A DNA stretch of 51,857 nucleotides from a virus. The notes under the pieces are model-generated. The model did not search any database. It saw nothing but the letters and a program-made list of their open reading frames with translations, and was not told the DNA's origin. Positions within the stretch are counted from its first letter, which is position 1; every line of letters starts with the position of its first letter. Shown here piece after piece: positions 34,277-40,521 of this stretch. The stretch covers positions 1 through 51,857 of the IMG/VR virus record IMGVR_UViG_3300042545_000475; one strand, given 5' to 3'. Position numbers and translations under genes: made by a program.

Positions 34277-34437
34277 TCAGCCTGCTCGACAATAACCACC
34301 CTGTTTGGTCTTGATTCAAGGCTGATCAGGGTGGCCTCTATTTTGGCATCTGGCGATATTTGATAGCTGGCAGATACTTGAACCTTGGCGTGAGCGCAAC
34401 CAGTCAAAAAAGTAGTGAACAGAAGAACAGTACGCAT
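34273..34437 (-). CDS. Small lipoprotein, possible outer spanin
   Basis: A 54-residue protein on the opposite strand with a hydrophobic N-terminus and lipobox LTGC at residues about 12-15, so a lipid-anchored outer-membrane protein. The remainder (SASYQISPDAKIEA) is short and polar. AGAGGTG lies four to six bases before the ATG. In lysis gene clusters, lipoproteins of this size can be outer spanins (Rz1-type), but the opposite strand and no Pro-rich part leave this uncertain. Confidence 0.6.
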   Translation of the reverse strand: MRTVLLFTTFLTGCAHAKVQVSASYQISPDAKIEATLISLESRPNRVVIVEQAD

Positions 34438-34700
34438 GGGGCACCTCTTATATGGTGGGGTGGGCACCCTTAACATCGACCAAAAAAAATAAAAACTTGC
34501 TTAAGATTCCTTAAGAAACTTGGTAGTCTGGGAAGACTTTAGCGACGATTTGGTAAGATGGGTAAACTTTTACAGCTGTTGGGAAAAATTATGGAAAAAA
34601 TTGGCAAAGACCACTTGCGCTGTGTGACCACACAGACGATACTGAGATTGTCAGGCCAAAACGACCTGACAACAAACAACCCCAAGATGGGAGCCTAACG
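34438..34700 (+). promoter_or_regulatory. AT-rich leader and promoter P1 with operator
   Basis: This gap holds no supported gene. It is A/T-rich up to 34600, with a direct repeat CTTAAG. At 34615-34620 TTGCGC, 17 bases, then GATACT at 34638-34643 form promoter P1. Its spacer starts with the inverted repeat TGTGTG-AC-CACACA at 34621-34634. A perfect 8-bp stem TTGTCAGG/CCTGACAA at 34648-34672 would lie at the 5' end of the transcript, followed by the RBS hairpin at 34681-34693. Confidence 0.72.
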
Positions 34701-35120
34701 ATGAACGCTGACCTGACCGACAGACTGACCAATGATGTGCAAAAAATTTCCGAGCTTCTTTGGTCCCTTGAAGGTGAAGACTACGAATACGACCTTGATG
34801 GGTTCAAGCGTGCGCTGGATGGTTGCGATAAGGTGTGGTTGATCCTCAACTACACCCGCAATGTTTGGCTGGTTGCAGACTACAGCTACAAAGGCAGGGA
34901 GATTTGCAGTTATGCTTGGAAGCTCTTGGACCGCTACCTGTCGAGGCTGTCAGGCAGGATCAATGGCCGCAGCCCCATCCTGAAGTTGCGTGGGGCCACA
35001 GGCGACCGATATCGCAACCTGCGTGAGTCTTTGAGGGTTCTGGAATTTCAGTTCCACCAAGACGAATGTGAGAGGCTGGGGAGCAAGGTTGACACCCTGT
35101 CAGGGCTGGGAACCCTGTAA
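34701..35120 (+). CDS. Early-type hypothetical protein
   Basis: A 139-residue acidic-helical protein with no recognised family (ELLWSLEGEDYEYDLDGFKRAL, WKLLDRYLSRLSGRI). First gene behind promoter P1. It is preceded by the CCCAAGATGGGAG hairpin, seven bases before the ATG. Position in a cluster of small regulated genes suggests host takeover or regulation, which is inference. Confidence 0.7.
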   Translation: MNADLTDRLTNDVQKISELLWSLEGEDYEYDLDGFKRALDGCDKVWLILNYTRNVWLVADYSYKGREICSYAWKLLDRYLSRLSGRINGRSPILKLRGATGDRYRNLRESLRVLEFQFHQDECERLGSKVDTLSGLGTL

Positions 35121-35132
35121 ACAGGCTGGGAA

Positions 35133-35156
35133 ACAGGCACTCGAAAGGGTGCCTGT
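35133..35156 (+). terminator. Terminator-like stem-loop
   Basis: ACAGGCAC / GTGCCTGT (8 bp) with loop TCGAAAGG, followed by C-rich then AAAAATAATTTTT sequence. It ends the first early unit before promoter P2. The tail is C-rich rather than T-rich, so termination efficiency is uncertain. Confidence 0.55.
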
Positions 35157-35188
35157 GCCCCCCCCAAAAATAATTTTTAAAAGACCCC

Positions 35189-35217
35189 TTGCGTTGTGTG
35201 ACCACACCTGTTCTAAT
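35189..35217 (+). promoter_or_regulatory. Promoter P2 with operator
   Basis: TTGCGT (35189-35194), 17 bases, TCTAAT (35212-35217). The spacer begins with TGTGTGACCACACC (35195-35208), differing from the P1 operator in the last base. A 5-bp palindrome GTTGA-T-TCAAC lies at 35230-35240 near the predicted transcript start. The RBS hairpin at 35246-35258 follows. Confidence 0.72.
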
Positions 35218-35264
35218 GAACCCTGCCAAGTTGATTCAACCGAAACCCAAGATGGGAGACGACG

Positions 35265-35468
35265 ATGAAAAGCAGCTACCTGTACCGTGACATTGCCGAC
35301 GATGCGACACGCACTTTCAATCTGGTCACGCATGTGCGCTATTTGATCCTCGACAACGAGGGGAAGCACTACACTGACCCTACCGTGGATGTGGCAGGTT
35401 ATTTGATCGACGCTGAGATCGACGACACCGAGGAAAACATCGCTCTGGTTCGCACCCTTGGCGACTGA
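35265..35468 (+). CDS. Early-type small protein
   Basis: A 67-residue acidic protein (DIADDATRTFNLVTHV, VAGYLIDAEIDDTEEN). No family recognised. It is preceded by the CCCAAGATGGGAG hairpin at 35246-35258, six bases before the ATG. Probably expressed from promoter P2. Confidence 0.68.
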   Translation: MKSSYLYRDIADDATRTFNLVTHVRYLILDNEGKHYTDPTVDVAGYLIDAEIDDTEENIALVRTLGD

Positions 35469-35494
35469 CACACTGATGAGCCTGTAAAGGCGAA

Positions 35495-35514
35495 ACCGCA
35501 CCATGTAGTGTGGT
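35495..35514 (+). other. Leader hairpin before gene at 35552
   Basis: ACCGCAC at 35495-35501 pairs with GTGTGGT at 35508-35514 (7 bp with one G-U) around loop CATGTA. It occupies the place where promoter P2-type operators occur upstream, but no clear -35/-10 pair is seen. Possible RNA leader stem. Confidence 0.4.
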
Positions 35515-35551
35515 CTGTGTCTCAAAAAACAACCCACGATGGGAGTCTCAA

Positions 35552-35833
35552 ATGTTCATTAGCACCAAGATTTCGAGCGTACAGTTGACCACGCCCCTGC
35601 ACAGGTCTTCAGGGTGGCTACCCGTTTTTGCAGTCAATGTGTCAAATTCAACGACCTACCATTACCCATGCCCTTGGAACAAATTTGATGCCCGCAGCTT
35701 GCTGCTTCGTGCGCTGTCAGACTACATAAAGAAGCACGAACTTTTTGAGGACTATACTGTCCGATCAAATGGCTGGAATAACAATGGTGACGCTATTGTG
35801 TGGGAAGTTGAAAATGCGCTTAAAGAGGTCTAA
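35552..35833 (+). CDS. Early-type hypothetical protein
   Basis: A 93-residue protein (FISTKISSVQLTTPL, FEDYTVRSNGWNNNGDAIVW). No family recognised. I start it at 35552, six bases after CCCACGATGGGAG (35533-35545), a one-base variant of the repeated hairpin; a longer frame from 35510 has no RBS. Confidence 0.65.
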   Translation: MFISTKISSVQLTTPLHRSSGWLPVFAVNVSNSTTYHYPCPWNKFDARSLLLRALSDYIKKHELFEDYTVRSNGWNNNGDAIVWEVENALKEV

Positions 35834-35847
35834 AATTGCTGAAGGTT

Positions 35848-35872
35848 AAGCCACCCCGCTGTGGGGTGGCTT
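35848..35872 (+). terminator. Strong stem-loop, terminator-like
   Basis: AAGCCACCCC / GGGGTGGCTT (10 bp) with loop GCTGT. It is followed by GTGGTT, lacking a long T run. It sits between the genes at 35552 and 35909. Confidence 0.55.
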
Positions 35873-35908
35873 GTGGTTGGAAGTATGCACCCAAGATGGG
35901 AGTTTATC

Positions 35909-36598
35909 ATGTCCGAAGTAAGCACCGTTCACCCGTTTGAAGTTGCAGGGCTTGGTCTTGCCCCTTTCCGTTGCACAGGGCACAGCTATGAAGTTGGACC
36001 CCGTAAGCTGGCCGATGGCACCGAGGTTGGCTCTGCTGGCCAGCCTATGGGCTGTTGTGACTACTGTGGCCAAGGCATTGCCAACATTTACCACATTAAG
36101 TCTGCCGATGGTAGAAGATTCGCCGTTGGCTGTGACTGCGTGCTGAAGCTTGGTCGTGCCGACAATGTGCTGACCACACAAGTCAAGCGCCTGAAGAATC
36201 AGTTGGCCGCTAAGGCCCGTGAGACCAAGCGACTTGCAAGGCGAGAACAGCGTGAGGCTGCGATTCAGGCAGACCTTCAAGCCCAGCGTTCCGCCAATGG
36301 TGGACTAACCAACTACGAATTGAAGCAGAAGCGTGAGGCCGAAGCTCAGGCTACAACCGCAGCCGCCGCAGCCACTGACAACCTGTGGATTCTTGAGCGC
36401 CTGCCCGTGACATCTGGCTCACCGTTCATTCAAGACATGATTGCCAGATTGAAGACCAATCCGCTCTCAAATTTCTCCGAAAGGCAGCTACAGGTTCTTG
36501 GCGAAGTGTGGGCAAAAACTTGGGGCAGGCAGGGCAGTCAGGCGTGCGAAGAGGCCGCATACGAATTTGAGGTCCGTGTGTGGCCTGAAAGAGCCTGA
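35909..36598 (+). CDS. Zinc-binding early protein
   Basis: A 229-residue protein with two Cys pairs in the first 90 residues (PMGCCDYCGQGIANIYHI and RRFAVGCDCVLKL), a likely zinc site, followed by a long charged helix (KRLKNQLAAKARETKRLARRE) and a C-terminal domain. Proteins of this type occur in phage early regions; the function is unknown to me. The ATG at 35909 is six bases after the CCCAAGATGGGAG hairpin. Confidence 0.7.
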   Translation: MSEVSTVHPFEVAGLGLAPFRCTGHSYEVGPRKLADGTEVGSAGQPMGCCDYCGQGIANIYHIKSADGRRFAVGCDCVLKLGRADNVLTTQVKRLKNQLAAKARETKRLARREQREAAIQADLQAQRSANGGLTNYELKQKREAEAQATTAAAAATDNLWILERLPVTSGSPFIQDMIARLKTNPLSNFSERQLQVLGEVWAKTWGRQGSQACEEAAYEFEVRVWPERA

Positions 36599-36620
36599 AA
36601 AAAATCTCAAAAAAGACCCC

Positions 36621-36649
36621 TTGTGCTGTGTGACCACACATGGTTCAAT
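36621..36649 (+). promoter_or_regulatory. Promoter P3 with operator
   Basis: TTGTGC (36621-36626), 17 bases, TTCAAT (36644-36649). The spacer begins with the perfect operator TGTGTG-AC-CACACA (36627-36640). The stem GGTGTCAG/CTGACACC (36653-36680) lies at the predicted 5' end. The RBS hairpin (36684-36696) follows. Confidence 0.72.
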
Positions 36650-36704
36650 GGGGGTGTCAGTTCAATTCTGACCTGACACCGAACCCAAGATGGGAGTCCT
36701 GACG

Positions 36705-36938
36705 ATGAGCCTTCAACTTGTTAATGGTGCCGAAGTTGTTGCCAGCATCTGCCTGCCAGCCGACACCACTGGGGTGCTTTGCCTCTACCGTGGTCAGTAT
36801 GTGGTCTGGGCTGCGTTTTTGCCGACAGATGGCCACACCGATGGCAAATGGTACTGCGTTGATGGTGTTTACTGCGACGACCTAGCGCAGGCCCGCAGGG
36901 TCTTCTGCAACCGCTTTTTGAATGGCTGGAATGCCTAA
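36705..36938 (+). CDS. Early-type small protein
   Basis: A 77-residue protein with several Cys/Trp (GVLCLYRGQYVVWAAF, GKWYCVDGVYCDDL). Start at the ATG at 36705, eight bases after the CCCAAGATGGGAG hairpin; an upstream in-frame ATG at 36690 lies inside the hairpin and is not used. No family recognised. Driven by P3. Confidence 0.68.
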   Translation: MSLQLVNGAEVVASICLPADTTGVLCLYRGQYVVWAAFLPTDGHTDGKWYCVDGVYCDDLAQARRVFCNRFLNGWNA

Positions 36939-36989
36939 CCAGCCCGCCCCCTAACCCCACCCGTGACAGGGGTGGGGCGTGGGGGCTGG
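36939..36989 (+). terminator. Large stem-loop at end of P3 unit
   Basis: Inner CCCCACCC / GGGTGGGG (36955-36962 / 36970-36977, 8 bp) enclosed by outer CCAGCC / GGCTGG (36939-36944 / 36984-36989). Very GC-rich; no T tract follows. It precedes the gene at 37031 and could be a terminator or a translational leader. Confidence 0.5.
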
Positions 36990-37030
36990 CTGGTGCCAGT
37001 CCGTGTTTCCAATGATTGGAGTTTACGACT

Positions 37031-37462
37031 ATGCATGTCTCAATTACGACAAAATACCTGAGTCCGACCGACAGCCGTGGCGCACGCATTAGCGTGAAAG
37101 TCCATGGGCAGACATGGGCCAACAGTGGGCCGTCGAGGCGCTGCGCCCAAATTATCCCCTACAGGCATGAACTGAGTGCTGACCAAAACCACCAAGCCGC
37201 AGCCTTGCGTGTTCTGGGGACCGTACTGGGGCACAGGCAGTTGCAGGTGGCAACTACTGAGGGCGACAGGCCAACCGAGCGCATCCACTCCTGCCTGACT
37301 GGCAAATTTACACCTCTGGATGTAGCAAAATACTCTGATTTCTGGAATGGCTACACCGACAACCTGAGTGCCGACCATCAGGTGTGCAGTCAGCGAAAAT
37401 GGCTGGAAAGCTTCAATGAAAGTCAAGCAGAGGTTGGCGCTAGGTTGCGCCCGCTCAGCTGA
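37031..37462 (+). CDS. Early-type hypothetical protein
   Basis: A 143-residue protein with an N-terminal TKYLSPTDSRGARI pattern that I have seen in phage proteins of unknown function, then a C-terminal half with charged helices. Start at the ATG nine bases after CCAATGATTGGAG (37009-37021), which is the CCAA/TTGG version of the repeated RBS hairpin. Confidence 0.65.
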   Translation: MHVSITTKYLSPTDSRGARISVKVHGQTWANSGPSRRCAQIIPYRHELSADQNHQAAALRVLGTVLGHRQLQVATTEGDRPTERIHSCLTGKFTPLDVAKYSDFWNGYTDNLSADHQVCSQRKWLESFNESQAEVGARLRPLS

Positions 37463-37486
37463 CACCAAGGATTGGAGGGTTTGAAG

Positions 37487-37813
37487 ATGAAAGTTGTAGA
37501 CTTTTTACAGGGCTACTGCTTGAGGGCTGACTGGGCAGAGCATGTGGCCCTGAGCCCAGAGTCAAGGACAAGGATTGTGGATTGGCATGGGTGCATGTTT
37601 GAGCGCACAGGCTCGACTGTCACCGTGTCAGGCTACCGAATCAATTTGACACTCAGTTTGTCCAAATTTGATTCTGAGTGGGTTATCCACGATGGTTGGA
37701 ATGACACCATCCCGCTGTCGCCGTCTGTCAGGGAGCAACACGCAAGGTGGATGGTGCTGAATGGAAGATTCAGCAAGGAGGATATTCTCAGGGACACAGG
37801 GATTCAAGTTTAA
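37487..37813 (+). CDS. Early-type hypothetical protein
   Basis: A 108-residue protein (VVDFLQGYCLRADWAEHVAL, RARWMVLNGRFSKED-like end). No family recognised. Preceded by CCAAGGATTGGAG (37465-37477), nine bases before the ATG. Confidence 0.65.
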   Translation: MKVVDFLQGYCLRADWAEHVALSPESRTRIVDWHGCMFERTGSTVTVSGYRINLTLSLSKFDSEWVIHDGWNDTIPLSPSVREQHARWMVLNGRFSKEDILRDTGIQV

Positions 37814-37842
37814 TTAACACCAACGATTGGAGGTTATTGGCT

Positions 37843-38055
37843 ATGAACGCAGAGTATGAAATTCAGATTGACCTTGGCCTGCGTGGGCAGTGCTATCAGC
37901 GATTCGAGACATTCGAGAGTGCAATTGCATACGCAAGGGAATGGGGCAGGTCGTTCAGGAACGCCGAGGGAGGCGTTGTGCGTGTGCAGGTGGGCCTTGC
38001 GTCATTCGATGGTTGGTCTTTTGATGACGATGTTACCGTGGAGGGCAACCCATGA
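37843..38055 (+). CDS. Early-type small protein
   Basis: A 70-residue protein (AEYEIQIDLGLRGQCYQRF, VVRVQVGLASFDGWSF). Preceded by CCAACGATTGGAG (37820-37832), ten bases before the ATG. No family recognised. The stop overlaps the next ATG (ATGA). Confidence 0.66.
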   Translation: MNAEYEIQIDLGLRGQCYQRFETFESAIAYAREWGRSFRNAEGGVVRVQVGLASFDGWSFDDDVTVEGNP

Positions 38056-38237
38056 AATACGCACAGGCTTACGCCGAGTTCAACGCCGCAAACCCACACG
38101 ACCTTGCGCCCAGCAAGTTCACAGCGTCCGATGGTAGCGTTTGGGGGCACCAGATGGTTTACGACGACGATGGTAACCTGATTGAAGAGTTTTGGATGGT
38201 TTCAAAGCCAAAGAGGAGTTCCGAAGGTGGAAAATAA
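38052..38237 (+). CDS. Small hypothetical protein
   Basis: A 61-residue protein overlapping the previous stop by ATGA coupling. It has a beta-hairpin-like middle (SVWGHQMVYDDDGNLIEEF). No family recognised. Confidence 0.6.
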   Translation: MKYAQAYAEFNAANPHDLAPSKFTASDGSVWGHQMVYDDDGNLIEEFWMVSKPKRSSEGGK

Positions 38238-38424
38238 CTACATTGTGTTTCGCAGGTCAGCGATTTGCTTTGCATCATTTGCAAGCGCAAACAAAAAGAT
38301 CGTCTGCAAGGGACTCACCCGTGAGGAGGCCCGCCGCATGTGTTCCGAGTTCAACGACCACCGCACCCCTGCACAGATTCGCAGGGGCACCAAATTGGAA
38401 TTCGCTGCAAGGGGGGATTTCTGA
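38227..38424 (+). CDS. Small basic protein
   Basis: A 65-residue protein starting at GTG with GAGGAG upstream, overlapping the previous gene by 11 bases. It has IVFRRSAICFASFASANKK and a basic end (TPAQIRRGTKLEF). No family recognised. Confidence 0.55.
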   Translation: MENNYIVFRRSAICFASFASANKKIVCKGLTREEARRMCSEFNDHRTPAQIRRGTKLEFAARGDF

Positions 38425-38741
38425 TGAAGCTTTCAAAGGCACAATTTAGACTGCTTAAGTACTTGAAGGATCACAACCACCCGCACAATGATCCAGCATA
38501 CTGGGGGGGCAGGCTGAAGGTTTACGACGATAGCCGCACTGGCTGGCCGCAATGCCGCAAGGTTGACGAGCGCACCGTGCTGCGCTTGTGGTCACTTGGT
38601 CTGGTAGAGTTTCCCAGCCATAGCTGGGAGGATTGCTTGGGTCGTACAGCGTTCCTGCGTGCAACCGTGCGCCTGACCCCCAAAGGTCTGGATGCATGGT
38701 TGGAAGGCTGCGAGGTGAAACCCGAATACCGCAGCCTGTAG
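38424..38741 (+). CDS. Winged-helix-like protein
   Basis: A 105-residue protein whose pattern (LSKAQFRLLKYLKDH, VDERTVLRLWSLGLVEF, VRLTPKGLDAWL) looks like a winged helix-turn-helix with a beta-wing (ATVRLTPKG). DNA-binding regulator is likely by shape. ATG overlaps the previous stop with GGGGGG in front. Confidence 0.65.
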   Translation: MKLSKAQFRLLKYLKDHNHPHNDPAYWGGRLKVYDDSRTGWPQCRKVDERTVLRLWSLGLVEFPSHSWEDCLGRTAFLRATVRLTPKGLDAWLEGCEVKPEYRSL

Positions 38742-38759
38742 CACAGGCATTCCCCTGAC

Positions 38760-38782
38760 CCCCTGTGGTGACAGCACAGGGG
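38760..38782 (+). terminator. Stem-loop after winged-helix gene
   Basis: CCCCTGTG / CACAGGGG, 8 bp with loop GTGACAG. It is followed by GA-rich sequence without a T run. Ends the small-gene unit before the DUF488 gene. Confidence 0.45.
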
Positions 38783-38896
38783 AGATGGGGCCTGCCTGCG
38801 TCAGGATGGGCCTGTGGGCCGTTTTGGCCGTCGTGGGTGGGGCTTTGGCCGCTTTTGGGGCCAGACCCCGCCATATCGCAAATTTAGGGGCATTCC

Positions 38897-39427
38897 ATGG
38901 ATGTGTCGAAGCTTAAGATTTATACAGGAAGGCTCAGGGATGTGAAAACATACCCGCCTGAAATTCAGGACAAGTGTGTCGCAATATGCAATTGGGCACC
39001 CCGTTGGAAGCGCCGTTGGGATCGCAGGTTGGCACCAAAAAAGTCGATGGGCGACCACTACGATTGGACCAGCTATGCCGAGGCTTTCCAGCGTGAGGTT
39101 CTAGCCAAACTAGACCCTAAGCAGCTGGCAAATGACCTTGGCGATGGCGCTGTGCTGATCTGCTACGAAGAAGCTGGTGCCGCCTGTCACCGCAGGCTTG
39201 TGGCCGAATGGCTAGAAAAGCACCTTGGAATTGAAGTTCCAGAGTATGGATACCCAAGAGAGTGCTTATTCCCGTTTGTGGAATCGCCTGATGACAGGTA
39301 CCCCTTGGAAAGCAGCCCGTGGGCTTGGCAGTGCTACCACTGCGACCATGAGGAAAACATCCGCCTCGACCAGAAGGTTGGCAAGTGTTCCAACTGTGGT
39401 GAATCCTTCAAAGTAGTTTGGGAGTAG
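38897..39427 (+). CDS. DUF488 family protein with zinc ribbon
   Basis: A 176-residue protein with the DUF488 signature ICYEEAGAACHRRLVAEWLE near residues 93-113, including the conserved Cys and His, and a C-terminal zinc-ribbon-like segment with two CxxC pairs (QCYHCDHEE, KCSNCGESF). DUF488 members are widespread, uncharacterised proteins. The leader gap 38742-38896 holds a stem-loop and no gene. Confidence 0.82.
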   Translation: MDVSKLKIYTGRLRDVKTYPPEIQDKCVAICNWAPRWKRRWDRRLAPKKSMGDHYDWTSYAEAFQREVLAKLDPKQLANDLGDGAVLICYEEAGAACHRRLVAEWLEKHLGIEVPEYGYPRECLFPFVESPDDRYPLESSPWAWQCYHCDHEENIRLDQKVGKCSNCGESFKVVWE

Positions 39428-39431
39428 TAAA

Positions 39432-39653
39432 ATGATTGAATCTAATGCGAAAAAGGGCTCTGGTTGGCTTGGCATGTCCCGTAAAACTGGCGACAGGGTC
39501 ACCCTGTCTTTTGAGCGTAATGGCGAATGGGTGGTCATCAAGGTTGACTTCAATTTCATCGACAGGAACGAAGTGCGTTTGGCAATCAACGCCCCCCGCA
39601 GTGTGCGTGTGGCAAGAGTAGACCGAAAGGATATTGACACCAATGGGATCTGA
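39432..39653 (+). CDS. csrA: CsrA-like RNA-binding regulator
   Basis: A 73-residue protein matching the CsrA/RsmA pattern: a first strand with LGMSRKTGDRVTL, then VKVDFNFIDRNEVRLAINAP, and SVRVARVDR where Arg62 aligns with the RNA-contacting Arg44 of CsrA. The segment NAPRSVRVAR corresponds to NAPKEVSVHR. CsrA binds GGA motifs, often in hairpins at ribosome binding sites, and represses or stabilises mRNAs. It sits among early genes, four bases after the DUF488 stop. A phage CsrA is rare but known in principle. Confidence 0.72.
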   Translation: MIESNAKKGSGWLGMSRKTGDRVTLSFERNGEWVVIKVDFNFIDRNEVRLAINAPRSVRVARVDRKDIDTNGI

Positions 39654-39888
39654 AATACTGTCATACAACGACCGAGCAGGCACAACGCATTACCTACCAC
39701 CAGAGGTGTGTTTTGCAGAGTGTCACGCCTGTGGCATTGCCTGTGCCACCAATGTGAAGGGCCTGCCCCGCATTGCATGGTCACTGGCTGAACTGGCAGG
39801 GTATGTGCCCTGTGACAGGGTGCAGGGCCACAGGCGCCCGATCTGCCGCAAGTGCAACCGCCAGAAGGCCAAGCAGAAGTTTAGGTAA
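39643..39888 (+). CDS. Zinc-finger-like small protein
   Basis: An 81-residue protein with CHACGIAC near residue 30 and PICRKCNRQK near the end, four Cys in two CxxC pairs. It begins at the ATG at 39643 after AAAGG; a TTG at 39634 in frame is possible. The basic end suggests nucleic acid binding. No family named. Confidence 0.65.
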   Translation: MGSEILSYNDRAGTTHYLPPEVCFAECHACGIACATNVKGLPRIAWSLAELAGYVPCDRVQGHRRPICRKCNRQKAKQKFR

Positions 39889-39901
39889 TAGGAGACATGC
39901 A

Positions 39902-40225
39902 ATGGGCGAAGTTATTGTTTCGATTAAGCCTCCGAAGTCAGGCCGTGGGTTCTGGTGGTCTGTGAAGTACCTTGGTCGTCACAGGCTGGGTCATGAGCAG
40001 ACGCTTGAAAAGGCACAGGCCAAGGCTGAATTCCACGCCTCACGCATCACAGACGATGGTGCCAGCGTGGACCCCTTGACCGTAGCCAATGCCATGGCGC
40101 CGCTACGCAAGGCCAGCAGGGGCCTGTTCGGTGAAGGGCTGTGTTCGACCTGCAAGGCGCTCCAGCCCGCAACCATTCATGGTGAATGCCTGACCTGTCA
40201 CCGTTTGTCGAACGAGGACAGGTAA
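39902..40225 (+). CDS. Small zinc-binding protein
   Basis: A 107-residue protein with a C-terminal CSTCKALQ...GECLTCHRL pair of CxxC motifs and a basic N-terminal half (SIKPPKSGRGFWWSVKY). GGAG lies seven bases before the ATG. The 3' end overlaps the convergent regulator gene. Confidence 0.62.
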   Translation: MGEVIVSIKPPKSGRGFWWSVKYLGRHRLGHEQTLEKAQAKAEFHASRITDDGASVDPLTVANAMAPLRKASRGLFGEGLCSTCKALQPATIHGECLTCHRLSNEDR

Positions 40226-40377
40226 GCCGTGAGGGATTCTTTCACCACCCATGTGATCGTCCGATCAGACAAGGCTGCGTGTTCCCGCAGCCGGTTGAAC
40301 AGGTCCGTCGGAAGGTGGGCGACGATCCGTGGGCTGGTGTGCCGGTCAATGTTTTTTGGCTTTGGCTTGGCTTTCAT
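40198..40377 (-). CDS. Ribbon-helix-helix regulator
   Basis: A 59-residue protein with the ribbon-helix-helix pattern: basic N-terminus (KAKPKPKNIDRHT), a beta strand IVAHLP, then TDLFNRLREHAALSDRT and a final helix TWVVKESLTAYL. Start chosen at the ATG at 40377 because AGGAG lies six to seven bases upstream on this strand. Its own promoter is visible (TTGATG at 40423-40418, 17 bases, TAGGAT at 40400-40395 on the - strand). It is divergent from the replication operon and flanks a TGTGT-N3-CACACA operator, so it is a strong candidate for the repressor of that operator family. Confidence 0.78.
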   Translation of the reverse strand: MKAKPKPKNIDRHTSPRIVAHLPTDLFNRLREHAALSDRTITWVVKESLTAYLSSFDKR

Positions 40378-40429
40378 ACTGTTCTCCTGCACCCATCCTA
40401 AACAGGGCCGGTGTGGACATCAATGGGTA

Positions 40430-40462
40430 TGTGTTGACACACAGGGGTTGGTGTCGTAGAAT
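40430..40462 (+). promoter_or_regulatory. Promoter P4 with operator, divergent region
   Basis: TTGACA at 40434-40439, 17 bases, TAGAAT at 40457-40462, almost consensus. The operator-like TGTGTTGACACACA at 40430-40443 overlaps the -35 and lies seven bases from the - strand -35 of the RHH gene. The stem GCCGG/CCGGC at 40470-40484 would lie at the 5' end of the transcript. Confidence 0.78.
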
Positions 40463-40521
40463 CAAAACAGCCGGGAGTTCCGGCGACAACTACGACGATT
40501 TATCACAAGGCGAACACTACG

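Noticed and set aside
34591-34698. A 35-codon ORF across promoter P1
   Set aside because: It has no good ribosome site, spans the promoter, operator and leader hairpin, and has no protein-like character; more likely chance.
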